Positions 11,001-20,458 of a DNA stretch of 64,000 bases are shown here, piece by piece. Each line of letters starts with the position of its first letter. The stretch's first letter is position 1. Source of the stretch: Pagrus major (taxonomy: Eukaryota > Chordata > Actinopteri > Spariformes > Sparidae). The stretch lies in assembly GCF_040436345.1 (NCBI RefSeq), contig NC_133223.1, forward strand, positions 5,473,847 to 5,537,846. Direction: 5' to 3'. The position numbers were made by a program, and so were the translations under genes. The notes below the pieces were generated by a model. The model was not told where the DNA came from. It did no database searches and saw only the letters and a list, made by a program, of their open reading frames with translations.

Positions 11001-12591
11001 ATGAAAACCCTTTAAATTACAACACATCAGACAGAAGCTTTGTTTGGAGAGCTGCTAGCTATCTGCTACATCTCCATCCACTCTCTTTCAATTACCCAGC
11101 ATTCATTTTACTACCACTGAGTAACTACTACCCTAAGTCAAAAATTGTGACTTGTGGTAAGTCTACAACCTAAGTCCAGTGGATAAATCAACTGTCTTGA
11201 CACTGTACTACGAGCGTTCTTGTAGAAATCATTGAAAAACATTTTAGTCTAGTGATCTTTGTCTGGGAAACTGCCCCCTAATAACAACCAAAGATTTTTT
11301 GTTGACAGCTTCATAAAAACCCAGTTTTCATACTAGTAAAGCATTAACTTACCACGTGTTTTCTCCTCTTGCAAGAAATGGCCCATTCACATCTAGACCT
11401 GGAGATGTGTCCCAATGATGTGAGGGAGACTTTAACCCTGCTTGGCTGTTGCAACAGCAGGGATGGATCACAAAACTATCCTCATGAGGAAATCTACCAC
11501 ATGGAGAGCAGTAGCAGCAGTGCAGCTGTGTGCAAGGAGCGAGCAGCCTTGGCGAGCTCTTTGTCTGTGGACATGGAGCTGGAAAGATGCAGACAGGGGG
11601 GAAAGCCTGAGCTCAGGAGCCAGTTTGCAGTGACAGAAAACCAGAGTGCTGAAGTCAATCCACTATGGTGAGTATGCATCTTATAGCCAACATAATATGT
11701 AATATGTTCATTTTTTGCAGCTCAACCATGCCAATCTGAACTCTCCATTATCTATATTTTGGTAGGACTGGACAATATATTGATATTATATCGTTATTGT
11801 GATATCGTCTTTGATTTTGGATATCGTTCTATGGTAATATGGCATGAGTGTTGTCTTTCCCTGGTGTAAAAGGCTGCATTACAGTCAGGTGATGTAACCT
11901 TCGGGACTTACCAATAGGGCTGGGCGATATAATGACTGTTTGGAGGTGTTATTGATAAGATTCAGACGCTAAATGTGGCATTTCATCTCCCTCCTCCCAT
12001 TGTGTTCACGTTACAACACCGCTGTTGTTTGGAATCATCTGCCCCCTCAAGTGGTTGCCAGTTTGTGCACCATCTGATGTTAGTTGTTAACTTTGCTAAT
12101 GTTAATTGGTGTAGTGCTGCTCTGCCACTTTTTTTTCTGTGAGAAAGTGACGAAATAAAATGTTCAGTTTGAATAATCCGGTGGAAAATCATATACATTT
12201 TAAGCACTTGAAGTGATTTTTCAAAGATGTCATGTTGATATTTTAAGTCATGCTCTGAGCAACATGCAAGAAAATGTTCCTCCTTAAAAGATGAATTATC
12301 AATTTTTCCAGTACTCAGTTAATTTGAAAGGCCATGGAAACCAACTTTTTAACTCAAACTATAATGAACATACTTGATACCTTTATACTCATGCTACAGT
12401 TTTATTCCCTGTAGGCTTCTGCAAAGCTTTCAACCTCGGCATACAGCCCTGTCATGTATTTTATACAGTTTTTAATTTACATGTTTGTATTTTTTTTATT
12501 TTGATCCCAGTCTCTTTAATAAAAGGGTTTGTGACTTCTCAAATGTGGCTTTGACATACAACTAATGATTTAGTCTACTGCATAGAAAATA

Positions 12592-12651
<60 letters not shown>

Positions 12652-15600
12652 TATTGAGCATAAAAATATATAAATGTTGTATGTATCTCCCAGCCCTACT
12701 TACCAGACTGTTCTACTTGTTATAATCATTCATTATATCCACATTACTGATGATTATTTATTTAAACTCCCATTGGGTTACCAGTTTGTTAAAGTACAGC
12801 AGTTTCAAGTCTACTGCCTGTGTTTCATTGCAGTGTGCAAAATAAATTCTTATTATGAGCAACATGTTTCATGATACAGGTCAGAGTGGCCAGCAAGCGA
12901 GAAAAAGTCTCCTTCTGTAGACCATGATGAGGTTAGCTCAAGCCTTAAAGATCAGAGTGACAACATCTGCAGCATCATGGAGGATGATCTGAGTATACTT
13001 GCCTGTCTGCCTATCGAAGATGTGGAAGCGCATAACAGTGGGGATCACTCAGGTCCAGTCACCAGTAGTAGTGAAGCACTGGCAGCCAGCAGTGACACTG
13101 TGAAGACTGTCATCAAGATGAACACTGCAGAGAAGTGCACCTCCCCCATGCCCTGTGTTACTGTCTCTGACATTATGGTTGGCACTGAGCCTGCACTGTG
13201 CATGTCAGGCTTCACCCAGACTGAGGATCCAGAAACATCTGACAAGCATGTCATTACTGAAGTCCACATGGCAGATCTGGACTATCTTGCTGAGGTACGG
13301 TCGAAAGCTGAGATAAATCATTATAGTAGCCGCAAGAAAACTCTCTGAACCTCTTTTAAACATTTCAGGAGTTTATCAAACTCAGGATGGTTAAACAGGA
13401 GCTGAGAGTGCAAAAAGAGAAAATGAAAAGGTAATGTGTCAGATACAGTCTATTTTAAATGTGCCTTCAAAGAATTTCTGCCACAGTACTTACATTTTTA
13501 ATTAATACATATTTCCAGCAGGGCTTGTAGACTGAAAAAGGAATGTGACTGTATCCAGCGTGCTCAGCAGGCAGAGCTGTGTCTCCTGGCCCTGCAGTAC
13601 AGCATGTGCACACAGCACTGCTGGACACTCTACTATATCTCTGCTGAGGGAGGCCAAGTCACTCCACTGTAAGGACACATCAATCACTACTAAGTAGTTT
13701 TTACTTGTATTACTGTAACCATGGCACATTGACTGAGACAGTTGATGGCTGAATTATATCTGTCCAGATGGATTTTTACAACATGAATAAGCAGTGCAAA
13801 AGGAAGGCAGCTGTTTAGGCTGACTGCTATTTACTTGTATCATTTCCCCTCTTCTGTAGGCCAAAGAACCCTCCTGGAAACATTGTAAGTGTTATGCAAA
13901 AACTGGAATCTGATTATAATCAGATGAGAGATAAGATCCTGGCAGGGGTTCCACTGAAGGAGCTCAAGCCTCTGTCTGTTGACTCTGAGAAGATAACCAC
14001 AGGAGCACGTTACATCCCTGCAGAGGTAAGACTCAGTCTACTAACCCAGAAATCTCTAAATACTTGTTGATGGCTACACATACTTGAACCACAGCTGTAA
14101 TAGTAATTCCTCATTGTCCCTGTTTAGATCATTGATGATGTGTTGGGGAAAGTTCCATCTTGGTATGTTAACACATACATGCATGCATGTCTGGTGGAAT
14201 TCAATTTCAGAAGCTTTGCAGATTGGGCGTTGCCTTTCTAGAGACTGTAATTTTGTTTCGTCTGATTTCCAAGGAGCTCCCAGGAGCCACATAATCCATC
14301 AGGTAAAGGAAATGGACGTCCTGATGATCAAAGCAGAAATGGCTGCCAGGTACGCTCACAGACTCAGGCGTCAATAGAAGAGTGCTACTAAAATCAAATT
14401 CATGAGCATTCTGGTGTTGTTCTGATTTCTGCTAATTCAACCAATTCCCATCCCAGCACAGTCAGACAAAGGAGCAGATCAAGAAGAACTGCAAAGAGAG
14501 GACAGCTGTCACTTTAGTCCCCCATGATAGAGATGCTATCCATACTGCAAACAAGCACGAAGAAAAGCAGACAAGTAAGCCAAAAAGCCTCCTCAGATTT
14601 TGAAGTAATTACCTGCGAAGTAGTTAAGAAGTGCCATTTTTTGTGTGGACAGAAGCTGCATGCAAAGAGCTCAACACAAGCGAGGCGTGGTACGATGCTG
14701 AAGAGGACCTGGAGCCTGCAGGGTCTGCAGTAGCTGCTGAGAGGGGACAGGATCCAACAGTGATTACTGAAGATGCGACCAGCGGTAAGTGGTCAGTGAA
14801 TGTACAGGAGGGTCCAACAGTCTGAGACCACTACTCAAAGTACTTCTACTATGCATTTGTTTGTAATGTAATTTTTGCCAAAAGTTGAATCTTTGAAAAA
14901 TGTCAGTACATTTCCAAATGTCTTTGTATTTGGTATATACCCTTTAAGGACTGTCACCTGAACATGTATGGGAGCAGTTGAAGACTGAGAGAGCCAAGCA
15001 TTCTGTTACATCACAAGAAGCTTCGTTTAACACTGTCAAATCATGCTGGGATAACATGGGGGGATCATGTTTTGCACAAACTTGTGGGTTCCATGCCAGC
15101 TCAAGTGCATGCTGTCATTAAAGCTAAAGGGGGACATACCAAATACAAAGATATTCTGAAATTTAAATTCACTTTTCACTCAAGTTTTTAAGCTGATATT
15201 ATCATTTGTAATGAAATAGATAGTATTACATTCAAAATAAATGCAGAATATAAGTATTTTAACTACCCTACTGCAGCTAAAGCACTTTTGACTTCATTTT
15301 AGATCGAATCTTTAGTAGTGAATTTGTGTTTACAGCAGAATCAGCCAGTGGTGAACCAAAGTGCTCAGTACTCTCTGTTTCCAACCTGCCCAGTGATGTG
15401 ACAGAGGTGAGTTCTGCTCAAACATTACCATGTGAAAGTAGTACTCATGAACACAAGTGTTATTATAGTTGTTAAATGTAATACAGTATTAATATATACT
15501 GCCATTATAGCCAGCAGATGGCAGCACAGGCTCTAATAAAAAAGTTGTCCTTTCCAGAGTGACGTGATGCTGTGGTTTGAGAAATATCATGCCTCTGAAG

Positions 15601-18034
15601 TCAGCATCACTGCTTTAAAGAATGATTTGAGGTGAGCTGCTGCTCTGCTTTCTGATCATAACACATTACTGTCCCTCTATAGTCATGTGTTGTTCCATCT
15701 CGCAGTCACAAATGTTCGTCAGCTCTGCCATGCTGTATATGGAAGGCTTTGTTACCTGTTTCGTCTAAAGTCCTTATTCATCTGCATCACTTAGCAATGT
15801 CAAACACTTCATGCAGCTGTTAAAGCACAAAGTTCAAATGTCAAAACAGCTAGTTGCTTCCCAAATGGAAATACTCATGTCAGTGCAACAACTACCTGTC
15901 TCACTGGCTATGTTCTCTAGAGTTGCCATGGTGATGGTCGGTGGACCCCAATCTGCCGAGGCTGCAGTGAGAGAGCTGAATGGCTGCAGCATGCAAGGCC
16001 ATACTTTGCATGTGGGGCACATCATCAGAGCCATTGGTGGGAGCCACAGTCAGGCCTCAGCCTCCATCAGTGGCCCTCAGTGTTCACAGGACGACAAACC
16101 ACAAACCTCCAAGACTGAATCCAGCACCACTGACAGACAGGTGAGAATATGAGGAGAAAAAGTAATAATGTTATTAATTAAATCTGTCAAGAGAAATCCG
16201 GACAGTTTTTGTAAAGAGGGTTACTGACACTGTTTTTAGTAAAGCCAAGGCCTCTGACAGTTCTTGCTGTGTGGCAAACAAAAAAAAGCTGTAACAGTGC
16301 ATGCAGAGTTTATCTGCAATTACAACAACAATAGATTTATTGTTTTAACCAATTTTCAAGCAAAAAAGGCCAAACATTCCCTGATTCCAGCTCCTCAAAT
16401 GGGAGACTTTGCGGCTTGTCTTTGTTCTATATGAAAGTGAACTGAATATTTTGAAGTTTTGGACTGACTGTCAGATACAACAAAGTAGTTATCTTTGTTT
16501 TATCTTGGACTCTTTAAAAATGATGCAAGACAATTTTACTCTTCACTTATTTCTAACACATTAAAGACAAAATGATCAGTTGATTTATCAACTTAAGATT
16601 GTTGATAAAGAAAATAATCAGTAGTTGCAGCCCCCCCCCCCCCCCAAATTACGATGGGTTTGTAGAATTCAACGCTGATTCCAAAACAGTTGGGACGCTG
16701 TGTAAAACATAAATAAAATCAGAATGCAGTCATTTGCAAACAAACTGTTTTTATAGAAAAGTTTCATGTAGTAAGATACAATCACGTGTTTGACGGAGTG
16801 GTGAACCTCGCCCCATCCTTGCTTGTGAGCGGTCGAGGCTATGATCAGACTAAAAGCCCAAATCTGTTTTCCAGATTGTATCCAATTTAATTTTAGGAAG
16901 TCTGGACAACAGAAAAAACACATGAAATTCGATTTTTTGCAAATTGGATCCAAGCCAGATTTGGAGGAGATTCGAAATGTGATTAAAAAATCTGATTTCT
17001 ACAGATGCGTTTTAGTTCGGCACTCCGGCTGCTTACACCGGATTTCGAATTGTCTTTTGTGTCACTCGCAGCGCGACACACAACGATAACGTCAAATCCA
17101 GAGAGACGAAAGTGCATGCGAGCGGCTGAGCAGAATCCAGGTTGCTACTAGCAGAGCGGTATGGTGACAACACAGAGTACAACAGTCTGTGGAGCCACAC
17201 TGAAACAAACTCTCTGCTCCATGACTTGATGACAGTGTGAATGTTTGGATGGTGATATGATTGATCATGCTTTGGTTTTGAAGCTGCGTCAACAGTGTAC
17301 AGAGTTACTGACTTGTGCGTCGTTACCATAAAAAAACATGCAGATATGTTGGACCCAAAAATCCAGTCTCATTACTTGCAAACAATAATGGAGACGGTCT
17401 GTCTTTCAGATCTGATCTGAAAGGTAAATAAGATATTCCTGCTCTGTGAACATAGCCTGAGTCTTGTGAGGTTGCATTCATACCCCATTCATACCCAGTC
17501 ATGACACTATCACCTGTTACCAATGAACCTGTTTACCTGTGGAATGTTCCAAACAGGTGTTTTGGAGCATTCCACAACTTTCCCAGTCTTTTGTTGCTCC
17601 TGTCCCAACGTGTTTGAAACGTGTTCTGCTTGATGGTTTGCACAGTGTACTAAGTTTTTTGGACTCTGTTTTTTATGCTTTGGGATTGATGCATTTTCTG
17701 CTCCTCCGTTGTTGAGACAACTCTGTTCTCTGTCCTCTAGTTGATAGGACAGACACCGCCTAGCTCCAGCATCAAGATCGGGAAGGTGGTCTGCATTTCC
17801 CCCACAGCAAAGGGAATCTGTGTGCCCCAGCACTATGGCACCATGGGCAGCTTCGATACCTTGATGGCAGAGCTGACACAGCACCACCCAGACGTTGGAA
17901 GGCAGAGGATTGTGGAGGCTCTGGTGGAGCTGAGGGCCATGCACCAGGGCATCCTCAGTGGCTTGCCCCTCGGGACCATCAGGGAGATGACCTCAGAGCT
18001 TCTGACCAGGCCTGCGATTGCAAAGCAGTTGTGA
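7845..18034 (+). CDS. rbm44: RNA-binding motif protein 44-like, complete, 20 coding exons
   Basis: Joining 20 exons with GT/AG sites gives an uninterrupted 2796-nt frame, 931 residues. Order: an N-terminal conserved block (about 85-146, with ALTDPELLGWYL and FHPFLQRHPGLEL); a long low-complexity Ser/Glu-rich middle (186-421); a short coiled coil (about 422-475); another disordered stretch; one RRM (about 722-797, RNP2-like VLSVSNL, degenerate RNP1-like VAMVMV lacking the aromatic pair); and a C-terminal helical domain (about 872-925, AELTQHHPDV…ELRAMHQGIL) of the type shared by RBM44, DZIP3 and TTC3. In mouse, RBM44 is a germ-cell protein of intercellular bridges that binds TEX14. The family call rests on domain order and the C-terminus; DZIP3/TTC3 lack this RRM arrangement and have a RING finger, which is absent here. 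Human RBM44 is of similar size (about 1050 residues). Exon 16 and the exon 13 end are the least certain parts. Confidence 0.78.
8358..8385 (+). CDS. rbm44: rbm44 coding exon 2 (28-nt micro-exon)
   Basis: Acceptor aacag before 8358, donor gtatgc at 8386. It encodes RESRRLLLD plus two bases and is needed to keep the frame from exon 1 (phase 1) to exon 3 (phase 2). Confidence 0.7.
8477..8583 (+). CDS. rbm44: rbm44 coding exon 3
   Basis: Acceptor tttgcag, donor gtacag. It encodes SVFDLVCTHRYLALTDPE and on through the start of the conserved N-terminal block (residues 85-120). Confidence 0.8.
9031..9105 (+). CDS. rbm44: rbm44 coding exon 4
   Basis: Acceptor tttctcctag, donor gtaagt. It encodes DEGGFHPFLQRHPGLELS and HHIYVK, the best-conserved-looking part of the N-terminal block. 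Confidence 0.8.
9187..9241 (+). CDS. rbm44: rbm44 coding exon 5
   Basis: Acceptor atgcag, donor gtatgt. It encodes YNIGSTSPAQPFVEINNH plus two bases of the next codon. Both junctions stay in phase. Confidence 0.72.
9344..9408 (+). CDS. rbm44: rbm44 coding exon 6
   Basis: Acceptor ttctcag, donor gtgatg. It encodes SEMLGATKCRCGNIQNC and a few residues more. The CxC…C spacing is notable but matches no zinc-binding motif I can name. Confidence 0.72.
9691..10882. mobile_element. Non-autonomous hAT-like fold-back element with 8-bp target duplication
   Basis: The element is 9699-10874 (1176 bp), flanked on both sides by the exact 8-bp direct repeat tattaatc (9691-9698 and 10875-10882). The left arm (9699-9944) and right arm (10500-10874) are reverse complements. 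The ends read gagtgatgccgagatcg and, on the other strand, cagtagcgccgatatcg. The arms are made of tandem subunits with the motif ctcagcggcatatacc; in the right arm a 95-bp unit is repeated (for example ctccgagg at 10666 and 10761), which explains the unequal arm lengths. The centre (about 530 bp) carries no coding frame. An 8-bp duplication and a CAG-type terminus suggest the hAT superfamily (inference). It sits wholly in rbm44 intron 6. Confidence 0.88.
11376..11667 (+). CDS. rbm44: rbm44 coding exon 7
   Basis: Acceptor ctcttgcaag, donor gtgagt at 11668. It encodes residues 186-282, a hydrophilic stretch with a run of five Ser (HMESSSSSAAVCKE). No domain was recognised. Confidence 0.8.
11764..12695. 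mobile_element. Probable TIR element(s) around an AT microsatellite
   Basis: taggactggacaatatat at the left and, on the other strand, tagggctgggagatacat at the right are similar. A third copy (agggctgggcgatataat) sits at about 11926. This 'GGGCTGGGCGATAT' terminus is frequent in fish introns. A TA dinucleotide borders both ends, as expected for Tc1/mariner-type elements. Nested insertions are likely and the boundaries are approximate. Confidence 0.45.
12594..12648. repeat. (AT)n microsatellite
   Basis: About 27 uninterrupted TA/AT dinucleotides. It could form a cruciform and is length-unstable in assemblies. Confidence 0.97.
12880..13294 (+). CDS. rbm44: rbm44 coding exon 8 (largest)
   Basis: Acceptor gatacag, donor gtacgg. 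It encodes residues 283-421: acidic, Ser/Thr-rich, with SIMEDDLSILACLPIEDVE. It looks intrinsically disordered, with no recognised domain. Confidence 0.82.
13369..13430 (+). CDS. rbm44: rbm44 coding exon 9 (start of coiled coil)
   Basis: Acceptor catttcag, donor gtaatg. It encodes EFIKLRMVKQELRVQKEKMK, a charged heptad-like helix that continues into exon 10. Confidence 0.82.
13519..13668 (+). CDS. rbm44: rbm44 coding exon 10 (tandem NAGNAG acceptor)
   Basis: The acceptor reads ttccagcag, so the exon can start at 13519 or 13522 without shifting the frame, adding or omitting one Ser/Arg-type residue. Donor gtaagg. It encodes RLKKECDCIQRAQQAELC and then a Cys/Trp-rich stretch (residues 442-491). 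Confidence 0.82.
13860..14025 (+). CDS. rbm44: rbm44 coding exon 11
   Basis: Acceptor cttctgtag, donor gtaaga. It encodes residues 492-547, including LESDYNQMRDKILAGVPL, a helical-looking region. Confidence 0.82.
14128..14162 (+). CDS. rbm44: rbm44 coding exon 12 (35 nt)
   Basis: Acceptor tgtttag, donor gtatgt. It encodes IIDDVLGKVPS plus two bases. Phase agrees with both neighbours. Confidence 0.75.
14274..14349 (+). CDS. rbm44: rbm44 coding exon 13 (choice of two donors)
   Basis: Acceptor ttccaag. Two donors are visible: gtaaag at 14303 and gtacgc at 14350. Only the distal donor keeps the frame open into exon 14; the proximal donor leads to a stop 69 bases into exon 14. The distal donor was therefore chosen. 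It encodes WSSQEPHNPSGKGNGRPD and a few residues more. Confidence 0.65.
14457..14574 (+). CDS. rbm44: rbm44 coding exon 14
   Basis: Acceptor catcccag, donor gtaagc. It encodes HSQTKEQIKKNCKERTAV and onward to residue 623, Lys/His-rich, with no domain recognised. A second AG (cacag, 14460-14461) lies just downstream. Confidence 0.68.
14653..14784 (+). CDS. rbm44: rbm44 coding exon 15
   Basis: Acceptor gtggacag, donor gtaagt. It encodes residues 624-667, acidic (WYDAEEDLEPAGSAVAAE), probably disordered. Confidence 0.75.
14949..15083 (+). CDS. rbm44: rbm44 coding exon 16 (probable in-frame cassette)
   Basis: Acceptor ccctttaag, weak donor gtgggt. It encodes LSPEHVWEQLKTERAKHS and onward, 135 nt with phase 1 on both sides, so exon 15 can also join exon 17 in frame without it. 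If the donor fails, a stop is reached at about 15118. This is the least certain exon of the gene. Confidence 0.5.
15336..15406 (+). CDS. rbm44: rbm44 coding exon 17 (start of RRM)
   Basis: The acceptor tttacagcag is again of NAGNAG type: 15336 keeps the frame from exon 16, while 15339 would create a stop when joined to exon 16 but not when joined to exon 15. Donor gtgagt. It encodes the RNP2-like first strand (VLSVSNLPSDVTE). Confidence 0.75.
15558..15631 (+). CDS. rbm44: rbm44 coding exon 18 (RRM helix 1 and strand 2)
   Basis: Acceptor tttccag, donor gtgagc. It encodes SDVMLWFEKYHASEVSIT and on to residue 760, matching an RRM's first helix (…LWFEKY…) and second strand (VSIT). Confidence 0.82.
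15921..16140 (+). CDS. rbm44: rbm44 coding exon 19 (RRM strand 3 to end, linker)
   Basis: Acceptor ttctctag, donor gtgaga. VAMVMVGGPQSAEAAVRELN covers the RNP1 position and helix 2, and LHVGHI is the last strand. The RNP1 aromatic residues are not visible, so RNA binding by this RRM may be weak or unusual. The linker after about 797 is Ser/Gln-rich. Confidence 0.85.
16141..17740. other. rbm44 intron 19, filled with dispersed repeats
   Basis: 16320-16640 resembles the common 'GGGCTGCAACTAA' fish MITE (ending aaataatcagtagttgcagc), followed by a 15-base poly-C at 16631-16645. 16675-16760 (ttccaaaacagttgggacgc…tgtgtaaaacataaataaaa) is another dispersed fish repeat end. 16845-17160 has GC-richer, repeat-like text. 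No coding exon is seen. Confidence 0.6.
17741..18034 (+). CDS. rbm44: rbm44 coding exon 20 (last; C-terminal helical domain)
   Basis: Acceptor tgtcctctag, stop TGA at 18032-18034. It encodes residues 835-931, with FDTLMAELTQHHPDVGRQRI and ELRAMHQGILSGLPL, the helical domain shared with TTC3, DZIP3 and RBM44. This is the strongest basis for the family call. Confidence 0.88.
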   Translation: MIGQTPPSSSIKIGKVVCISPTAKGICVPQHYGTMGSFDTLMAELTQHHPDVGRQRIVEALVELRAMHQGILSGLPLGTIREMTSELLTRPAIAKQL

Positions 18035-18442
18035 GGAAGCTCTGCTCAGTGCTTCAAAAATGTCAGTGATTTGTTGGAAGTTAGTTGTTACAGTAGCATC
18101 ACAACCCCTCAGGCTTTTCTTTGCAACACAGAAGAAATTAATCTAAAAGGAATTGTGGCCTAAAGAAGTGTTCTAAAACAGTGTTACTGTCTACCACAGT
18201 GTTTATCCAAGAAGCATCGGTTTGCTTTTGATTTTTATTGAGTGCGTGTTTTTTTTTTTATCTTCAATCTAAAGTTGTCACATTGAAAGTGTGAAGGCCT
18301 CACATGGTGCCTCTTCTGACAGTTATTCAGTTGTAAAAGTGTATTTCAGAAAACTGTTTTTAAAATGATGTCTAGGTTTGCATACAGTTATATGCAGCAG
18401 ATTTGTGTGTATTTTCTGTTCTCTCTGTAATTAAGAGCTGGC

Positions 18443-18448
18443 ATTAAA
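18443..18448 (+). terminator. rbm44: Probable rbm44 poly(A) signal ATTAAA
   Basis: attaaa about 410 bases after the stop, with a GT-rich stretch (cttgttgtgtgcccctctct) some 20-40 bases downstream, the usual layout of a cleavage site. It is the nearest plausible signal; no AATAAA lies between. Confidence 0.6.
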
Positions 18449-18682
18449 ATATTGCTTTCCTCCACCCTTGTTGTGTGCCCCTCTCTGTATGACTTCAGGT
18501 ATTTATTTTTTTTTATAATAGTCTCATTGGATTGACCAGTGTACTAGGGTTTGTTGCTGTAGACAGCAGCCACCAGGAGAGGAGCAATGTGACCTATGAT
18601 CAAACTTCAAATGCTGATTTTTTAGTTAGGAGGTAAAGCCATGTGAAGACGGCTCCATCTGACCCAGAGTCTGGGGAGGAAC

Positions 18683-19320
18683 AGGTTGCATAGTAACTAA
18701 GTACATTTACTCAAGTACTGTACTTAAGTACAATATTGCACTTTTTACTCCACAATATTTATTTGATAACTTAAATTACTAGTTTGTTTGGCTCTGATGC
18801 ATGTGATCTGCAAAGTAGCACATTTTTTTAAATTAAAAAAAGATTACTGTAATCAGAAAAAATGCTGAATATCTGATTGGATAATGGGTCAGGACAATAA
18901 TCAGTTGACCTTGAGTAAACAGTATGTACAAGCATGTAAATATATGTATAATTTACATGTACTTTTGATAGGTAAGTACATATATTGCATGGAAATTACG
19001 TTTGATATTTAAAGGATAAGTTCACCCAAAAATGAAAATTCACTTTTCCTGACGGAAAGTCAGGCCTGAGATTGAGCTTGTGCACCAACCTCAGATGGAA
19101 TGCATGCTAACACTCTTAGCCTAACAGCTACAGTGATTAAAAAGGGTATAAATAATGTATGTAAATAATGGTGAGGAGATAATGACTGAACTTTCATGTT
19201 TGGGTGAACTTATCCTTTAATTACATTTAACATCAGATACTTTCACTCAAGTTCTGTGACTTTCACTAATACCAGAGTCATATGTATAGTAGAGTAGAGT
19301 ACCTGTTCACATTGGAAATT
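18683..19320. mobile_element. Intergenic repeats incl. 210-bp MITE at 19010-19220
   Basis: 18690-18790 (gtaactaagtacatttactc, aagtactgtacttaagtaca) is a very common fish dispersed repeat. Within it lies a compact element whose ends, taaaggataagttcacccaaa (19010-19030) and tttgggtgaacttatccttta (19199-19219), are exact reverse complements. This is the familiar 'GGATAAGTTCACCCAAA' MITE type. These fill most of the space between rbm44 and the itgb5 promoter. Confidence 0.75.
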
Positions 19321-19379
19321 CAACAGCCAGTCATGCAGCTGTGAACCCCAGCAACAAGTAATGGCCCCTGACGGCTCCT

Positions 19380-20075
19380 GGTGCAGTTCTCGGGAGCCAC
19401 CACTAGGTGTCCGCAGCCGCTGGCGGGCTGTGCGGGTGTCAGCGTGTCACGGTGCCAGCAGTCCAACCAGGTAACGAACGGGTTAATGTAATCCTCAGTG
19501 GGGAATGGGCGGAGATTCCAGCTGGGACTCGAGCCGGACAAACCGACAGAGCAACACATATCTGTGGAGGAAAATCAGTGTCGCGGTCGTGTTCATGTGT
19601 TTGTTTATCCAGTAGGCCTTTTTTGTTTCAGCTCACAGTTCACATCTAAACAGATTCGTGACGGGTTCGGGACCGAGAAGAGCCGCGAGACTGATGGAGA
19701 AGTTTGGGAGTTGCTGTCAGCCATGGGTGAAGTAGTCGAGACGTGGAAGGCAGCAGAGGCGTCCCGACAGAGGCGGTCAGTGAGCGGACTGTAGCTCCAG
19801 CAGAGCAGCGGGACCGTGTGGAGCGTTCACGGTCTGCTCACAGTGAAACAATGGAAATGTGTCTGCTGCCACACGGAGCCTTCACTGAGAGCCTGTGTGC
19901 GCGCCTCCGTGCAGCTGACACGATCTGAGCGCACTTTACTGTCGTGGTTTGCGCACATCGACAGGACTATATCCAATGAGAGCTCTGGTGCCACAGTAAC
20001 ACATTGGTGTCAGCTGCGAACAGAGGTACAGAAGTGGTATTTGACAAAGCGCTGATAAACACGCAGAGTGGCACC
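19380..20075 (+). promoter_or_regulatory. itgb5: GC-rich itgb5 promoter/5' UTR region
   Basis: Markedly richer in GC and CpG than its surroundings, with GC-box-like gggcgg at about 19506 and no TATA box at a convincing place. If transcribed, it holds short upstream ORFs: ATG 19851 to TGA 19928 and ATG 19976 to TAA 19999. The transcription start is not determinable from sequence alone. Confidence 0.6.
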
Positions 20076-20154
20076 ATGTGGAGCCCGGGGACGTGGATGT
20101 GGAGAGCGGCTGTGTGCTGCATGCTTCTGGAAACATGTCTGCACGGTGCCAGAG
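20076..20154 (+). CDS. itgb5: itgb5 coding exon 1 (signal peptide)
   Basis: ATG in good context (gcaccatgt). It encodes [20 protein letters not shown] and the rest of a hydrophobic signal peptide (26 residues). Donor gtagga. The exon ends in phase 1. Confidence 0.85.
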
Positions 20155-20419
20155 GTAGGACAAAGCAGCACATTCTCTATTCTCTGCCTGTGTTTGCAAC
20201 ATCAGGAGCCTGTGAGCCAGTGTGTGTTGTGTGGAGCCACTGTAAACTGGAGCCACATGGAGGACAGACAGGAGTCATCACTTGGTTGTTGTTGACGGTG
20301 ACGAGATGGCTCTGAGAGATAAAAAATATTCATTCATTCATTCATATATTGACTGAAATCCTCCTCCTTAGAGACAAGCAAATGTGTTGCATAATGTATC
20401 ACACACACACACACTCACA

Positions 20420-20458
<39 letters not shown>

